DNA of 64,000 nucleotides from Winogradskyella marina (lineage in GTDB: Bacteria; Bacteroidota; Bacteroidia; Flavobacteriales; Flavobacteriaceae), in contig NZ_JADOET010000001.1 in NCBI RefSeq assembly GCF_015645385.1, forward strand, positions 620,001-684,000. The letters run 5' to 3'. Under the pieces are notes generated by a model that saw only the letters and a list, made by a program, of their open reading frames with translations, was not told the DNA's origin and did not search any database. Position numbers and translations under genes: made by a program. Below are positions 52,201 to 60,492 of this stretch, piece by piece (the first letter of the stretch is position 1; every line of letters starts with the position of its first letter).

Positions 52201-53629
52201 TAGTAGCGACTAATTTAACATCGTGCTTTTTTGCAAATTGGATCAACACAGGATTTACGCGGTTTTCATCCTCCTGGTTATGACGCATTAACTCGATATA
52301 TAAATCATCTTGAAACGTCTCTTTCCACCACAACAAGGCTTCTTCGGCTTGATTTTCACCAACATTCAACACTTTACTTGGCACTTCGCCATACAAGTTT
52401 CCTGTAAGACAGATTAAATTTTCCTTGTATTGTTCTATCAGTTTTTTATCAATTCTAGGTACGTAGTAAAACCCATCAGTAAAGGCTGCAGACGATAATT
52501 TCGCCAAATTATGATAGCCTTTTTTATTCTTCGCTAGTAACACAATTTGGTAACCGTTGTCCTTTCGAGTTTTGTCTGCGTGATTTTCACAAACAAAGAA
52601 TTCACAACCTATAATTGGCTTTATTATTTTGCCTTTCTTTTCTAGTCCAGCCTCTTCAGCTTCTTCATGTTGGGCTTTTACTTTTTTATTATGCCCAGAA
52701 ACGGCACTCACAAAGTGGAACGCTCCCATCATATTTCCGTGATCGGTCATGGCAACGGCTGGCATATTTTCCCTTGCCGCTGCAGCCACCAAATCCTTAA
52801 CACTTATGGTGGATTGAAGAATGGAATATTGCGAATGGTTATGCAAATGCGCAAAATCAACATCTTTTATTTGTGAAGCCGCTTCCTTATCAACAACAAT
52901 TGGTGTGGCTTGTTCTTTTTGAAGACGTGCGTTTATTTTAGCACTTTCCTTCTTAAGATTAATGTGTTTTAAGCCAATTAATTGAATTTCAGCAGGATTT
53001 TCTTGCGTGAAATTCTCAAAATATTCAGGCTCTACATCGAGCTGTTCCTTAGTATATTGCTTACGACGAATCAATTCTAAAAAACAACGCGTGGTCGCTT
53101 CAACATCGGCTGTGGCATTGTGTGCTTCGGCAAATGGTTTGTTGAATAAATATTGGTGTAATTCTGTTAAGGTTGGTAATTTAAATTTCCCATAACGTCC
53201 TCCAGGAATCTGACACAAACTTGCTGTGTGTTCTGTACAGGTATCTAAAACTGGTAATTCTTGAAGTGGATTTGTGACGTCTTCACGCACAAATTCGGCT
53301 CCCATAATATTTAAATCGAACTTTACATTTTGTCCGACTACAAATTTGGTTTTCGCTAAAGCCGCATTGAATTTCTCTAAAACTTCAGAAAGTGGTACAC
53401 CTTGTTCTTGAGCCAATTCGGTTGAAATACCGTGAATTTTTTCGGCATCATAAGGAATATTGAAGCCTTCTGGTTGCACCAAATAATCCTCATGCGCAAT
53501 GCAATTCCCCATACCATCGTGCAATTGCCATGCAATCTGGATACATCTTGGCCAATTATCGGTGTCTGTAATTGGTGCATCCCAACGTTTTGGTAATCCT
53601 GTGGTTTCGGTATCGAATATTAAGTACAT
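49250..53629 (-). CDS. dnaE: DNA polymerase III alpha subunit with N-terminal proofreading exonuclease
   Basis: About 1459 residues from the ATG at 53629 (MYLIFDTETTGLPKRW). The open frame reaches 53686, but the first 19 codons are not conserved in kind. Residues 1-185 form a DnaQ-type 3'-5' exonuclease (DTETTG, HNATADVEAT); a PHP domain follows (FAHLHNHSQYSIL), then the C-family polymerase core (VGPGRGSAAGSVVAYCL, PDIDIDFDDEGRG with catalytic Asp residues, YQEQVM), a helix-hairpin-helix region and a C-terminal OB domain (VTFGGVVTDVQHRVSKQGKGWAIF). The exonuclease-DnaE fusion is usual in Flavobacteriia. It is the main replicative polymerase. Confidence 0.95.
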   Translation of the reverse strand: MYLIFDTETTGLPKRWDAPITDTDNWPRCIQIAWQLHDGMGNCIAHEDYLVQPEGFNIPYDAEKIHGISTELAQEQGVPLSEVLEKFNAALAKTKFVVGQNVKFDLNIMGAEFVREDVTNPLQELPVLDTCTEHTASLCQIPGGRYGKFKLPTLTELHQYLFNKPFAEAHNATADVEATTRCFLELIRRKQYTKEQLDVEPEYFENFTQENPAEIQLIGLKHINLKKESAKINARLQKEQATPIVVDKEAASQIKDVDFAHLHNHSQYSILQSTISVKDLVAAAARENMPAVAMTDHGNMMGAFHFVSAVSGHNKKVKAQHEEAEEAGLEKKGKIIKPIIGCEFFVCENHADKTRKDNGYQIVLLAKNKKGYHNLAKLSSAAFTDGFYYVPRIDKKLIEQYKENLICLTGNLYGEVPSKVLNVGENQAEEALLWWKETFQDDLYIELMRHNQEDENRVNPVLIQFAKKHDVKLVATNNTYYVDQENANAHDILLCVKDGEKQATPIGRGRGYRYGLPNQEYYFKSSEEMKALFRDVPEAIVNIQEVVDKIEPYELARDVLLPAFNIPEEFKHKEDEADGGKRGENAFLKHLTYKGAEIRYGEITPEIKERLDFELSVIENTGYPGYFLIVEDFIREARNMDVSVGPGRGSAAGSVVAYCLWITNIDPIKYDLLFERFLNPDRVSMPDIDIDFDDEGRGRVMDYVIEKYGANQVAQIITYGTMAAKSSIRDTARVLDLPLNEADHIAKLIPLMSKLGKIFGLSEKELASKFRAEDLEKINELLNISDGDDLQAETINQARILEGSVRNTGIHACGVIITPGDITNYVPVSLAKDSDLYVTQFDNSVVESAGLLKMDFLGLKTLTLIKDTVKIVKAKHDIDLDPDSFPLDDVKTYELFQRGETVGVFQYESPGMQKHMKNLKPTVFDDLIAMNALYRPGPMEYIPSFIARKHGDEEIVYDLPEMEEYLQETYGITVYQEQVMLLSQKLADFTKGEADVLRKAMGKKQIAVLDKMKPKFIEQASAKGLDAKKLEKIWKDWEAFASYAFNKSHSTCYAWIAYQTAYLKAHYPAEYMAAVLSNNMNDIKSVTFFMEECKRMRLPVLGPSVNESFYKFSVNKDNAVRFGMGAIKGVGHGAVKTIVENRKEDGHYKSIFDLAKRIDLRAANKKAFEGLANAGGFDCWPETHRAQYFAHDGDGITFLEKAVKYGAKHQENENSAQVSLFGEASDVQIAEPIVPPCEDWGTMEKLSREREVVGIYISGHPLDDFSIEMKTFCNGVVAHFNNLEAIVNKEVTFGGVVTDVQHRVSKQGKGWAIFTIEDYTDSFEFRIFGEDYLKFRHFFVINSFVYVRAFVREGWVNRDTGKKGDPRIQFNSFQLLHDVMDTYAKKLSIQLNIRDLERETVSVLYDLIKFHEGNQTLNFVVYDNAEKIKVQMPSRKNKVKISQQLLNSLKENDIMYKLN

Positions 53630-53735
53630 GCTTTTGTTGCGTTGTTTGACGTTAAGTTGTTTCTCGCAGAGGCGCATAAGGCACAAAGAGAAAACTCTAA
53701 TTGTAAATTTTTATAAAATCTGAAATGCTTCAAAA

Positions 53736-53809
53736 TGTCACTCTGAGTAAAGTCGAAGCGTCTTTTACAAAAACCATTTATAGGTTTCTCGACTTCGCAA
53801 GAAATGACA
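53736..53809. repeat. Inverted dispersed repeat upstream of dnaE
   Basis: TGTCACTCTGAGTAAAGTCG (from 53736) and CTCGACTTCGCAAGAAATGA (ending 53809 with TGACA) are diverged inverted arms of the same family as 27823-27895, about 30 bp apart. They lie in the 312-bp gap before dnaE, where no gene is seen. Confidence 0.6.
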
Positions 53810-53898
53810 GCAAATTTTCAAATAAAATAGCTGATAAAATTACGTAGAATTTGTACTTATCTGAAATGAAATTATGAAGAGTTTTGAACATAAAAAAA

Positions 53899-53920
53899 AG
53901 CCAGCCTATAAAGGCTGACT
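53899..53920 (-). terminator. Terminator after DUF2383 gene
   Basis: On the minus strand AGTCAGCC-TTTATA-GGCTGGCT, an 8-bp stem with one U-G pair, followed by TTTTTTTT. Confidence 0.85.
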
Positions 53921-53941
53921 TTTTTCGATTTGGTATGTTAA

Positions 53942-54391
53942 TTACGATACTAATTCTTCTTGCACTTTTTCTGTATTAATCGCTGCTTGTATTGCATTTT
54001 TATGCTTTAACAATAAGGCATCAATAGTTGGTGGCAAATTTCGTTCTTTGAGTAACTCATTGTACTCTTCTAAACTGGCTTTCTCACCTTTTATGGCTTC
54101 TTCTAAAACTGTTTCTTCGTTGTTAGAGGAAAAGGTAGCTTTTAGGCTTGTCCAATTTCGGTGCATTGTACCTTTAAAACTTCCTGAGTCTTCTGGAATT
54201 TCACCGTATTGTAATATTTCAGTTCTTAATTCCTTAGCAAATTCGCTACGCTCAGAGGCTCTTCGTTTAAAAAACATTTTAAGTCTATCACTTTCAATAT
54301 TATCGACAGCATTTAAATAGCCTTTTTCAGCATCGTAATTTTTAATTAATAATTCGTTTAGTTTGTTTGATATATCTTTTGAAAAATTCAT
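53942..54391 (-). CDS. DUF2383 (PA2169-like) four-helix-bundle protein
   Basis: A 149-residue all-helical protein. Matches to the ferritin-like DUF2383/PA2169 group: LNELLIKNYDAEKGYLNAVDNIESDRLKMFFKRRASERSEFAKELR, GSFKGTMHRNWTSLKATF, EEAIKGEKASLEEYNELL. No signal peptide is present. Members are stress-related helical bundles with no established reaction. It is a single-gene unit with a terminator. Confidence 0.87.
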   Translation of the reverse strand: MNFSKDISNKLNELLIKNYDAEKGYLNAVDNIESDRLKMFFKRRASERSEFAKELRTEILQYGEIPEDSGSFKGTMHRNWTSLKATFSSNNEETVLEEAIKGEKASLEEYNELLKERNLPPTIDALLLKHKNAIQAAINTEKVQEELVS

Positions 54392-54764
54392 TTTATAATG
54401 TGTTTAAATTCTCAATAATTTCTTTTAGGTTGGTTATTGTTTCACAACCATAAACAATATAAAAGAATCAGCAGGAGAAAACGAAGAAATTAACACCTTT
54501 AACAAAGGCTTATAGGTTTTTAACATAGTGAAGGTTGTAAATGATATTAGTCCGCTTTTGCTGTTAGATGTGAGAAATTAGACTTGATTCTGACTTCATA
54601 TGAAACATCTGTTTTACATAGAAATAATCGGTGTTTCTTTTGATAATTTTTCACTTTTAAAACTTATTAGGTGTGGTTGTTTCAAAAAATTCTGAACTAC
54701 TAAGTTTCAATACCGTTGAGGTCCCAACTTTTTTCTTCAAACACTATTCTATGGAACAAAAAAA
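54392..54764. other. Intergenic stretch with short repeat fragment
   Basis: About 370 A+T-rich bases. A fragment at 54549-54583 resembles the repeat at 17134-17159. No open frame with coding character and no RNA structure was found. Confidence 0.4.
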
Positions 54765-54789
54765 AGCGCTATTCAAGTTGAATAACGCT
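54765..54789 (-). terminator. Terminator after the calcium-repeat lipoprotein
   Basis: AGCGCTATTCA (54765-54775) pairs with TGAATAACGCT (54779-54789) with one wobble; eight T follow on the minus strand. Confidence 0.9.
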
Positions 54790-54813
54790 TCTATATATTT
54801 TAATAATTTGTTT

Positions 54814-56028
54814 CTAGTTCGGCTGTAAATAATCAGGAACTCCATCACCATCCGTATCTAAGGCATCATCGGAGTTTCCATCTCCATTTGGATCTGCATT
54901 TTCATCAATAGTTAAAATACCATCTCCATCATCGTCATTATCTAGATAATCAACGTCACCATCTCCATCTGTATCCATTGGATTTCCGTTTTCATCCTTA
55001 GATTCATATTGTGTTAAGACGCCATCACCATCATCGTCATCATCTAAATAATTTGGAACACCATCACTATCTATATCGTCATCTTCAAGATCACCATTTC
55101 CATTAAAATCTTCAAAAACATCTGGAATGCTATCTCCATCGGTATCACTACAATTTAAACCTTCTATTTCAGCCTGAATACTACCATCCACATCTCCACA
55201 AATATCTATTTGCTCTTGCAAGTAAAGTAAGTACTGTGCACATTTATCAATATAATTACCAATGGTTGCCGTTGCATATTGTGAATTTGCTTCAACAACA
55301 TTAGCCTCAGCAATCTCACAAGAAATCTGGCAATCACCCAAATCATCTATAATAGATTGCAAAGCGCCATTTGCATCACCACAATAGGTGCGCTGATTGA
55401 TTAATGCATTTGAATAAGCATTACAAGCAGCCAGATATGCATCGCTATTTACAAAATCTAAATCTGAAGCAAAAGTAGCTTCATAAGCCAATAATGCAAT
55501 TTCAGCTTCAGTTTCTACATCAAAACAGGTTATTGGGTTTGTTGGAAACTCACCTGAAACCAAAGGCACTTTAAAAAAGATACCATTGGTAAATCCCACC
55601 GAATTTAATCCAGCAGCATCAAAAGCTAAAAACCTAAACGTACCTGTAAATGTGTTATTAACAACATCTATTTCTTCAATAGTAACCTCACCTAATTCAG
55701 GATAAATTGAAACACTTTCATCAGGTTTATTATTCGTAGAATATGTTGTTCCTAAGGCATCAATATATTGTGCTTCGATAATATCTATGTCACCGACAAT
55801 AAAAGTGGACTCGATTACAGAAGGCACTGTAAGCTTAACGGATTCTGCATTTTTTGTACCTGTAATGGTTAAAAAGCCATTAGCTCCAATACTAGCAGTA
55901 AAGCCCGAAGCTCTCCAAAGTTGATTTTCGCGATCTCCTTGAAAAGCAGGTGTATTAAACTTTACTTCATCACCACAGCTAAAAATAGTTAAAAAAACAA
56001 GAGATAAGAGGATTAGTTTTTTCATCAT
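54814..56028 (-). CDS. DUF6252-like lipoprotein with Asp-rich calcium repeats
   Basis: A 404-residue lipoprotein ([21 protein letters not shown]; start at 56028 or the next Met). Residues about 30-165 form a beta-rich domain with [19 protein letters not shown], similar to DUF6252 proteins. A central helical region with several cysteines follows ([36 protein letters not shown]). Residues about 295-404 are thrombospondin type 3-like repeats ([50 protein letters not shown]), expected to bind calcium. It sits on the outside of a membrane; role unknown. Confidence 0.85.
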   Translation of the reverse strand: MMKKLILLSLVFLTIFSCGDEVKFNTPAFQGDRENQLWRASGFTASIGANGFLTITGTKNAESVKLTVPSVIESTFIVGDIDIIEAQYIDALGTTYSTNNKPDESVSIYPELGEVTIEEIDVVNNTFTGTFRFLAFDAAGLNSVGFTNGIFFKVPLVSGEFPTNPITCFDVETEAEIALLAYEATFASDLDFVNSDAYLAACNAYSNALINQRTYCGDANGALQSIIDDLGDCQISCEIAEANVVEANSQYATATIGNYIDKCAQYLLYLQEQIDICGDVDGSIQAEIEGLNCSDTDGDSIPDVFEDFNGNGDLEDDDIDSDGVPNYLDDDDDGDGVLTQYESKDENGNPMDTDGDGDVDYLDNDDDGDGILTIDENADPNGDGNSDDALDTDGDGVPDYLQPN

Positions 56029-56052
56029 TTAAAATATCTTTTATCTATGCTC

Positions 56053-56060
56053 CAAATATA
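56053..56060 (-). promoter_or_regulatory. -7 element of calcium-repeat lipoprotein gene
   Basis: TATATTTG on the minus strand matches the consensus and lies 25 bp before the start at 56028. Confidence 0.5.
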
Positions 56061-56186
56061 ACGAAACACGAATGTCAAAAGTATAATAATTTTTAATAAT
56101 GAGTGCCACACTGATTTTTCTTTTAGAGAAACTGAACTTATTACAAGTTAAAGTAATTTATTTCACCAGATTACAAAAAATAATAG

Positions 56187-56194
56187 TATCTTTG
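56187..56194 (+). promoter_or_regulatory. -7 element of rpsP
   Basis: TATCTTTG matches TAnnTTTG and is followed by CG-rich bases (CGCCC), a common pattern at ribosomal protein promoters. It lies 46 bp before the ATG at 56241. Confidence 0.6.
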
Positions 56195-56240
56195 CGCCCT
56201 CATTAATAACAGAGGTCGAGAACCTCACTAATTAATTATT

Positions 56241-56753
56241 ATGCCTGTAAAAATTAGATTACAAAGACACGGTAAAAAAGGAAAACCTTATTACTGGATC
56301 GTAGCAGCGGATTCGCGCGCTAAAAGAGATGGTAAATACCTAGAAAAATTAGGTGCTTACAACCCAAACACAAATCCTGCAACTATCGAATTAGATGTTG
56401 ACGGAGCTGTACAATGGTTGCAAAACGGTGCACAACCAACTGACACTGCAAAAGCTATTTTATCTTATAAAGGAGCTATGCTAAAAAATCACTTAGCTGG
56501 TGGAGTTAGAAAAGGAGCACTTACTGAAGAGCAAGCAGAAGAAAAATTCAATGCTTGGTTAGAAGAAAAAGCAGCTAAGGTTGAAGCAAAAACTGAAGGT
56601 TTATCTAAAGCAGATGCTGAAGCTAAAGCTAAAGCACATGAAGCAGAAAAAGCAGTAAACGAAGCACGTATCGCTGCAGCTGCACCAGTTGTTGAAGAAG
56701 AAGTAGCAGAAGATGTTGCAACTGAAGAAACAGCAGCTAACGAAGAAGAATAA
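56241..56753 (+). CDS. rpsP: Ribosomal protein S16 (long form)
   Basis: Residues 1-85 are S16, an RNA-binding protein of the 30S body (MPVKIRLQRHGKKGKPYYWIVAADSRAKRDGKYLEKLGAYNP). Residues about 86-170 are an Ala/Glu/Lys-rich tail (EEKAAKVEAKTEGLSKADAE ... EEEVAEDVATEETAANEEE), doubling the usual 80-90 residues. Such tails are usual in Bacteroidota S16. It is followed by a strong terminator-like hairpin and then rimM and trmN6; trmD and rplS, its usual companions, are not here. Confidence 0.97.
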   Translation: MPVKIRLQRHGKKGKPYYWIVAADSRAKRDGKYLEKLGAYNPNTNPATIELDVDGAVQWLQNGAQPTDTAKAILSYKGAMLKNHLAGGVRKGALTEEQAEEKFNAWLEEKAAKVEAKTEGLSKADAEAKAKAHEAEKAVNEARIAAAAPVVEEEVAEDVATEETAANEEE

Positions 56754-56775
56754 AAAATTATTTTTTTATACTTTT

Positions 56776-56808
56776 AACCCAGACTATTTTTAGTCTGGGT
56801 TTTTTTAT
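56776..56808 (+). terminator. Terminator after rpsP
   Basis: AACCCAGACTA (56776-56786) and TAGTCTGGGTT (56791-56801): an 11-bp stem with a TTTT loop followed by TTTTTT. It separates rpsP from rimM transcriptionally, at least in part. Confidence 0.9.
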
Positions 56809-56891
56809 TTAATAAAGCCGCTAAAGGGGTTTATTAAATAATTCACACGAAGGTGGGAATCTGCCCAATATATTAGAATTAACATTAAAAA

Positions 56892-56930
56892 GATTCCCGT
56901 TTTTACGGGAACAACAAATCAAAGATTTGT
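56892..56930 (+). promoter_or_regulatory. Two hairpins in the rimM 5' region
   Basis: TTCCCGT-TTTT-ACGGGAA (56893-56910) and ACAAATC-AAA-GATTTGT (56914-56930) follow one another, the second ending one base before the rimM start codon. If both form in mRNA, they would hide the start region. They could be palindromic repeat debris; a part of the upstream DNA (CACACGAAGGTGGGAATCTG) has repeat character. Confidence 0.5.
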
Positions 56931-56931
56931 A

Positions 56932-57462
56932 ATGAAAAAAGAAGACTGTTTTTATTTAGGGAAAATTGTATCGAAATATAGCTTTAAAGGAGAGCTTCTT
57001 GCAAAACTAGATACAGATGAACCCGACTTATATGATGATCTAGATGCTGTTTTTTTAGATCTTAGAGGTAATTTAGTACCATTCTTTATTGAATCGTCCC
57101 AATTACATAAATCGGATTTGTTGCGTATAAAATTTGAAGATGTAGATTCTGAAGCCGATGCTGATGCTTTAATAAAAACAGAATTATACTTACCATTAGA
57201 ATTGCTACCAAAACTTGAGGGTGATAAATTTTATTTTCATGAAGTTATAGGTTATGCAATCAAAGATCAAAACTTTGGACATGTTGGGATTATTACAGCA
57301 ATCAATGACTCCACTGCCCAAGCACTTTTTGAAATAGACCGAGACGGAATTGAAATACTGATCCCTATGAATGACGAATTTATTGTTAAAGTAGATCGAA
57401 AAAACAAGACCATAGAAGTTGATACGCCTGAAGGTTTAATAGATCTATATCTTGAAGCATAA
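56932..57462 (+). CDS. rimM: Ribosome maturation factor RimM
   Basis: A 176-residue 16S processing factor. The N-terminal RimM barrel (YLGKIVSKYSFKGELLAKLDTDEP) and PRC-barrel C-terminus (FHEVIGYAIKDQNFGHVGIITAIND ... EILIPMNDEFIVKVDRKNKTIEVDTPEGLIDLY) are complete. It binds S19 and helps mature the 30S head. The stop overlaps the next start by one base (TAATG), so it is translationally coupled to trmN6. Confidence 0.95.
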   Translation: MKKEDCFYLGKIVSKYSFKGELLAKLDTDEPDLYDDLDAVFLDLRGNLVPFFIESSQLHKSDLLRIKFEDVDSEADADALIKTELYLPLELLPKLEGDKFYFHEVIGYAIKDQNFGHVGIITAINDSTAQALFEIDRDGIEILIPMNDEFIVKVDRKNKTIEVDTPEGLIDLYLEA

Positions 57463-58178
57463 TGAGCGGTGTTCCTTTTAAATTCAAACAATTCTCAATT
57501 AACCAAGACCGTTGCGCTATGAAAATTGGCACAGACAGTGTTCTCCTTGGTGCATGGACTTCTGTAGACCATAAGCCTTTTTCGGTTTTAGATATTGGAG
57601 CAGGAACTGGTGTTTTATCTTTAATGATTGCACAACGAAGTCACGCAGAAACTATTGAAGCTATTGAAATAGACGACGATGCGTTTGAACAGTGTGCAGA
57701 AAACTTTGAAGACTCTCCTTGGAACGATCGTTTGTATTGTTTTCATGCCTCATTGTTAGAATATGTAGAAGCCGTAAATGACGAATTCGACCTCATTATT
57801 TGCAATCCTCCGTTTTATTCTGAAGATTACAAAACGGAAAATAAGTCTAGAGATTTAGCACGTTTTAACGATGCCATGCCTTTTAAACATCTCATTTTTG
57901 CTGCTGTTAATTTACTATCTGAAAACGGAATATTTTCAATAGTAATTCCACATAAAGAAGAAGCCAATCTTATTGATTTAGCGTCAACAGTAGGTTTAAA
58001 CCCTAATCGTATACTTCGTGTTAAAGGCCACCCTGATTCTGAAATTAAGCGAAGTTTATTAGAGTTTTCATTTGAAGATACCGACGTTAAAACCGCTGAA
58101 TTAGTCATAGAAACATCACGTCATCAATACACTGAAGACTATATTAATCTTACCAAAGATTTTTATCTGAAAATGTAA
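57462..58178 (+). CDS. trmN6: tRNA1(Val) (adenine-37-N6)-methyltransferase
   Basis: A 238-residue SAM-dependent methyltransferase of the YfiC/TrmN6 family. It modifies A37 of tRNA-Val. Motifs: FKFKQFSINQDRCAMKIGTDSVLLGAW at the start, DIGAGTGVLSLMIAQR (SAM loop), IEIDDDAFEQC, and DLIICNPPFYSED (NPPF catalytic motif for N6-adenine). In the family this gene often follows rimM in Bacteroidota, as here. Confidence 0.9.
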   Translation: MSGVPFKFKQFSINQDRCAMKIGTDSVLLGAWTSVDHKPFSVLDIGAGTGVLSLMIAQRSHAETIEAIEIDDDAFEQCAENFEDSPWNDRLYCFHASLLEYVEAVNDEFDLIICNPPFYSEDYKTENKSRDLARFNDAMPFKHLIFAAVNLLSENGIFSIVIPHKEEANLIDLASTVGLNPNRILRVKGHPDSEIKRSLLEFSFEDTDVKTAELVIETSRHQYTEDYINLTKDFYLKM

Positions 58179-58186
58179 TTCTATTG

Positions 58187-58217
58187 TTGGGCAATGCTAA
58201 CGTTTTCGTTACTTTTG
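58187..58217 (+). promoter_or_regulatory. Promoter of acyl-CoA dehydrogenase gene
   Basis: TTG (58187-58189), 20 bp, TACTTTTG (58210-58217) match the Bacteroidota promoter. The ATG at 58290 is 72 bp downstream. Confidence 0.55.
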
Positions 58218-58289
58218 TTAAACTTATAAAATAACCGCTTCAATTTTGGCAAATTCTCAAAATTAGAAGCTATAAATAACAACATTAGA

Positions 58290-59468
58290 ATGAAACCAGA
58301 TTTATTCGAAGCACCAGATTATTACAACCTTGACGAATTATTGACTGAAGAGCACAAATTAGTGCGTGATGCCGCTAGAGAATGGGTAAAACGCGACGTC
58401 TCTCCTATTATTGAAGAGTATGCTCAAAAAGCAGAGTTTCCAACTCAAATTGTAAAAGGTTTAGCAGAGATTGGAGCTTTTGGTCCATACATACCTGAAG
58501 AATATGGAGGAGCAGGTTTAGATCAAATTTCGTATGGTTTAATAATGCAAGAAATTGAACGTGGAGATTCTGGAGTTCGTAGTACGGCTTCTGTACAATC
58601 GTCACTTGTGATGTATCCTATTTGGAAATACGGTAACGAAGAACAACGGAATAAATACCTACCAAAATTAGCATCTGGAGAATGGATAGGATCTTTTGGG
58701 CTAACTGAACCCGATCATGGTTCTAATCCAGGAGGTATGGTGACGAACTTTAAGGATATGGGAGACCATTATCTTTTAAATGGCGCAAAAATGTGGATTT
58801 CTAATGCTCCGTTTTGTGATGTTGCCGTAGTTTGGGCTAAAAATGAAGAAGGACGTATACACGGACTTATTGTAGAACGTGGTATGGAAGGTTTTTCAAC
58901 CCCTGAAACACATAATAAATGGTCATTAAGAGCCTCTGCTACAGGCGAGCTTATTTTTGATAACGTCAAAGTGCCTAAAGAAAATTTATTACCCAACAAA
59001 TCTGGACTTGGAGCTCCATTAGGATGTTTAGATTCAGCGCGTTTTGGTATTGCTTGGGGAGCTATTGGTGCTGCCATGGATTGCTACGATACAGCTTTAC
59101 GCTACAGTAAAGAACGTATGCAATTTGGAAAACCAATAGGTCAGTTTCAGCTACAACAAAAGAAACTCGCCGAAATGATTACTGAAATCACCAAAGCACA
59201 ATTATTAGCGTGGAGACTTGGGGTAATGCGAGAAAATGGTACAGCAACTTCAGCACAAATATCTATGGCCAAACGCAATAATGTAGAAATGGCTATTAAC
59301 ATTGCACGCGAAGCGAGACAAATGCTTGGAGGCATGGGAATATCTGGAGACTACAGTATTATGCGTCATTCGATGAACCTTGAAAGTGTAATAACTTACG
59401 AAGGAACTCACGATATTCATTTACTAATTACAGGATTAGATATTACAGGCTTAAATGCTTTTAAATAG
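58290..59468 (+). CDS. Acyl-CoA dehydrogenase, glutaryl-CoA type
   Basis: A 392-residue FAD enzyme. The FAD/substrate loop GSFGLTEPDHGSNPGGM, the substrate-arginine region LRASATGELIFDNVKVP, and the catalytic Glu in VITYEGTHDIHLLITGLDITGLNAF are all present. The closing TYEGTHDIH...ITG sequence and an overall length of 392 favour glutaryl-CoA dehydrogenase, which oxidises and decarboxylates glutaryl-CoA to crotonyl-CoA in lysine/tryptophan breakdown. No signal peptide; single-gene unit. Confidence 0.88.
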   Translation: MKPDLFEAPDYYNLDELLTEEHKLVRDAAREWVKRDVSPIIEEYAQKAEFPTQIVKGLAEIGAFGPYIPEEYGGAGLDQISYGLIMQEIERGDSGVRSTASVQSSLVMYPIWKYGNEEQRNKYLPKLASGEWIGSFGLTEPDHGSNPGGMVTNFKDMGDHYLLNGAKMWISNAPFCDVAVVWAKNEEGRIHGLIVERGMEGFSTPETHNKWSLRASATGELIFDNVKVPKENLLPNKSGLGAPLGCLDSARFGIAWGAIGAAMDCYDTALRYSKERMQFGKPIGQFQLQQKKLAEMITEITKAQLLAWRLGVMRENGTATSAQISMAKRNNVEMAINIAREARQMLGGMGISGDYSIMRHSMNLESVITYEGTHDIHLLITGLDITGLNAFK

Positions 59469-59528
59469 TGTTTAACACCTATATTTTCATGTTTTTTAAA
59501 AGCCTAATGGTTATAAATTAGAATTCAT

Positions 59529-59562
59529 AAAAAATGCTTCTCATTATTGGGAAGCATTTTTT
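59529..59562 (+). terminator. Terminator after acyl-CoA dehydrogenase gene
   Basis: AAAAAATGCTTC (59529-59540) / GAAGCATTTTTT (59551-59562), a 12-bp perfect stem. It overlaps the earliest Met (59534) of the next open frame, which argues for the later start at 59591. Confidence 0.9.
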
Positions 59563-59590
59563 GTTTAAATTAGTTGAACAAAGAATACAC

Positions 59591-60487
59591 ATGTCTTCAA
59601 AATCGAGATTAGATCGCGCTTATAAAAATGCCAAACACCTAAAGTTTGACGATACCTCTAAAATCATACTATTTAGCGATTGTCACAGAGGTGATAACAG
59701 TTTTGCCGATGATTTTGCTAATAATCGTAACATTTATTATCATGCACTAAGACATTATTATTTGGAGGGCTTTAGCTATTGCGAACTTGGTGATGGCGAT
59801 GAACTTTGGGAAAATCTATCCTTTGAATCCATATTTAGTGCACACAAAAATGTGTATATGCTAATGAAACAGTTTCATGATGAAGCGCGTTTACATATGA
59901 TTTGGGGAAACCATGACATGGTGTATCGTGACCCTAAATATGTAGAAAAACATCTGAATACTTTTTTTGACCCTAAAACCGGTAATGATGAAGATTTATT
60001 CTGCGATATTAAATATCATGAAGCTATTGTTTTAGAACATACTGAAACCAATCAACAATTATTCTTAACCCATGGTCATCAAGCGGATTGGTGGAATTTT
60101 TTATTTTGGAAATGGAGCCGATTTATGGTTCGTGTGTTGTGGAAACCTTTAAATGTTATGGGTATTGCAGATCCTACAAGTCCGGCTAAAAATTATACCG
60201 AACTCATTAAAATAGAAAAGAGAACCAAACAATGGATCATTGAAAGAAACAACTTAATTACCGTTGTAGGCCATACCCACCGACCACGTTTTCCAGAACC
60301 TGGTGACATTGCTTATTTTAATGATGGTAGTTGTGTTCACCCACGAAGTATTACGGGTTTAGAAATTGAAAATGGAGCCATTTCACTAATTAAATGGCAA
60401 ATTATAACCTCAGAAGATGGTAACTTAAAGATTGATCGGTTTTTATTGGAAGGACCTACAAAGTTAGCTGATTATAAGACGGAATAA
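59591..60487 (+). CDS. Metallophosphoesterase
   Basis: About 298 residues from the ATG at 59591. An upstream Met at 59534 lies in the terminator stem and is rejected. Calcineurin-like motifs are complete: LFSDCHRGDNSF (D-x-H), GDGDELWE, IWGNHDM (GNHD), LTHGHQAD (H) and VVGHTHRPRFPEPG (GHTH). It resembles UDP-2,3-diacylglucosamine-hydrolase-like phosphatases of Bacteroidota; the substrate is not clear. It contains a WNFLFWKWSRFMVRVLW stretch that may contact the membrane. The next gene starts 5 bp later. Confidence 0.88.
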   Translation: MSSKSRLDRAYKNAKHLKFDDTSKIILFSDCHRGDNSFADDFANNRNIYYHALRHYYLEGFSYCELGDGDELWENLSFESIFSAHKNVYMLMKQFHDEARLHMIWGNHDMVYRDPKYVEKHLNTFFDPKTGNDEDLFCDIKYHEAIVLEHTETNQQLFLTHGHQADWWNFLFWKWSRFMVRVLWKPLNVMGIADPTSPAKNYTELIKIEKRTKQWIIERNNLITVVGHTHRPRFPEPGDIAYFNDGSCVHPRSITGLEIENGAISLIKWQIITSEDGNLKIDRFLLEGPTKLADYKTE

Positions 60488-60492
60488 TCGAT

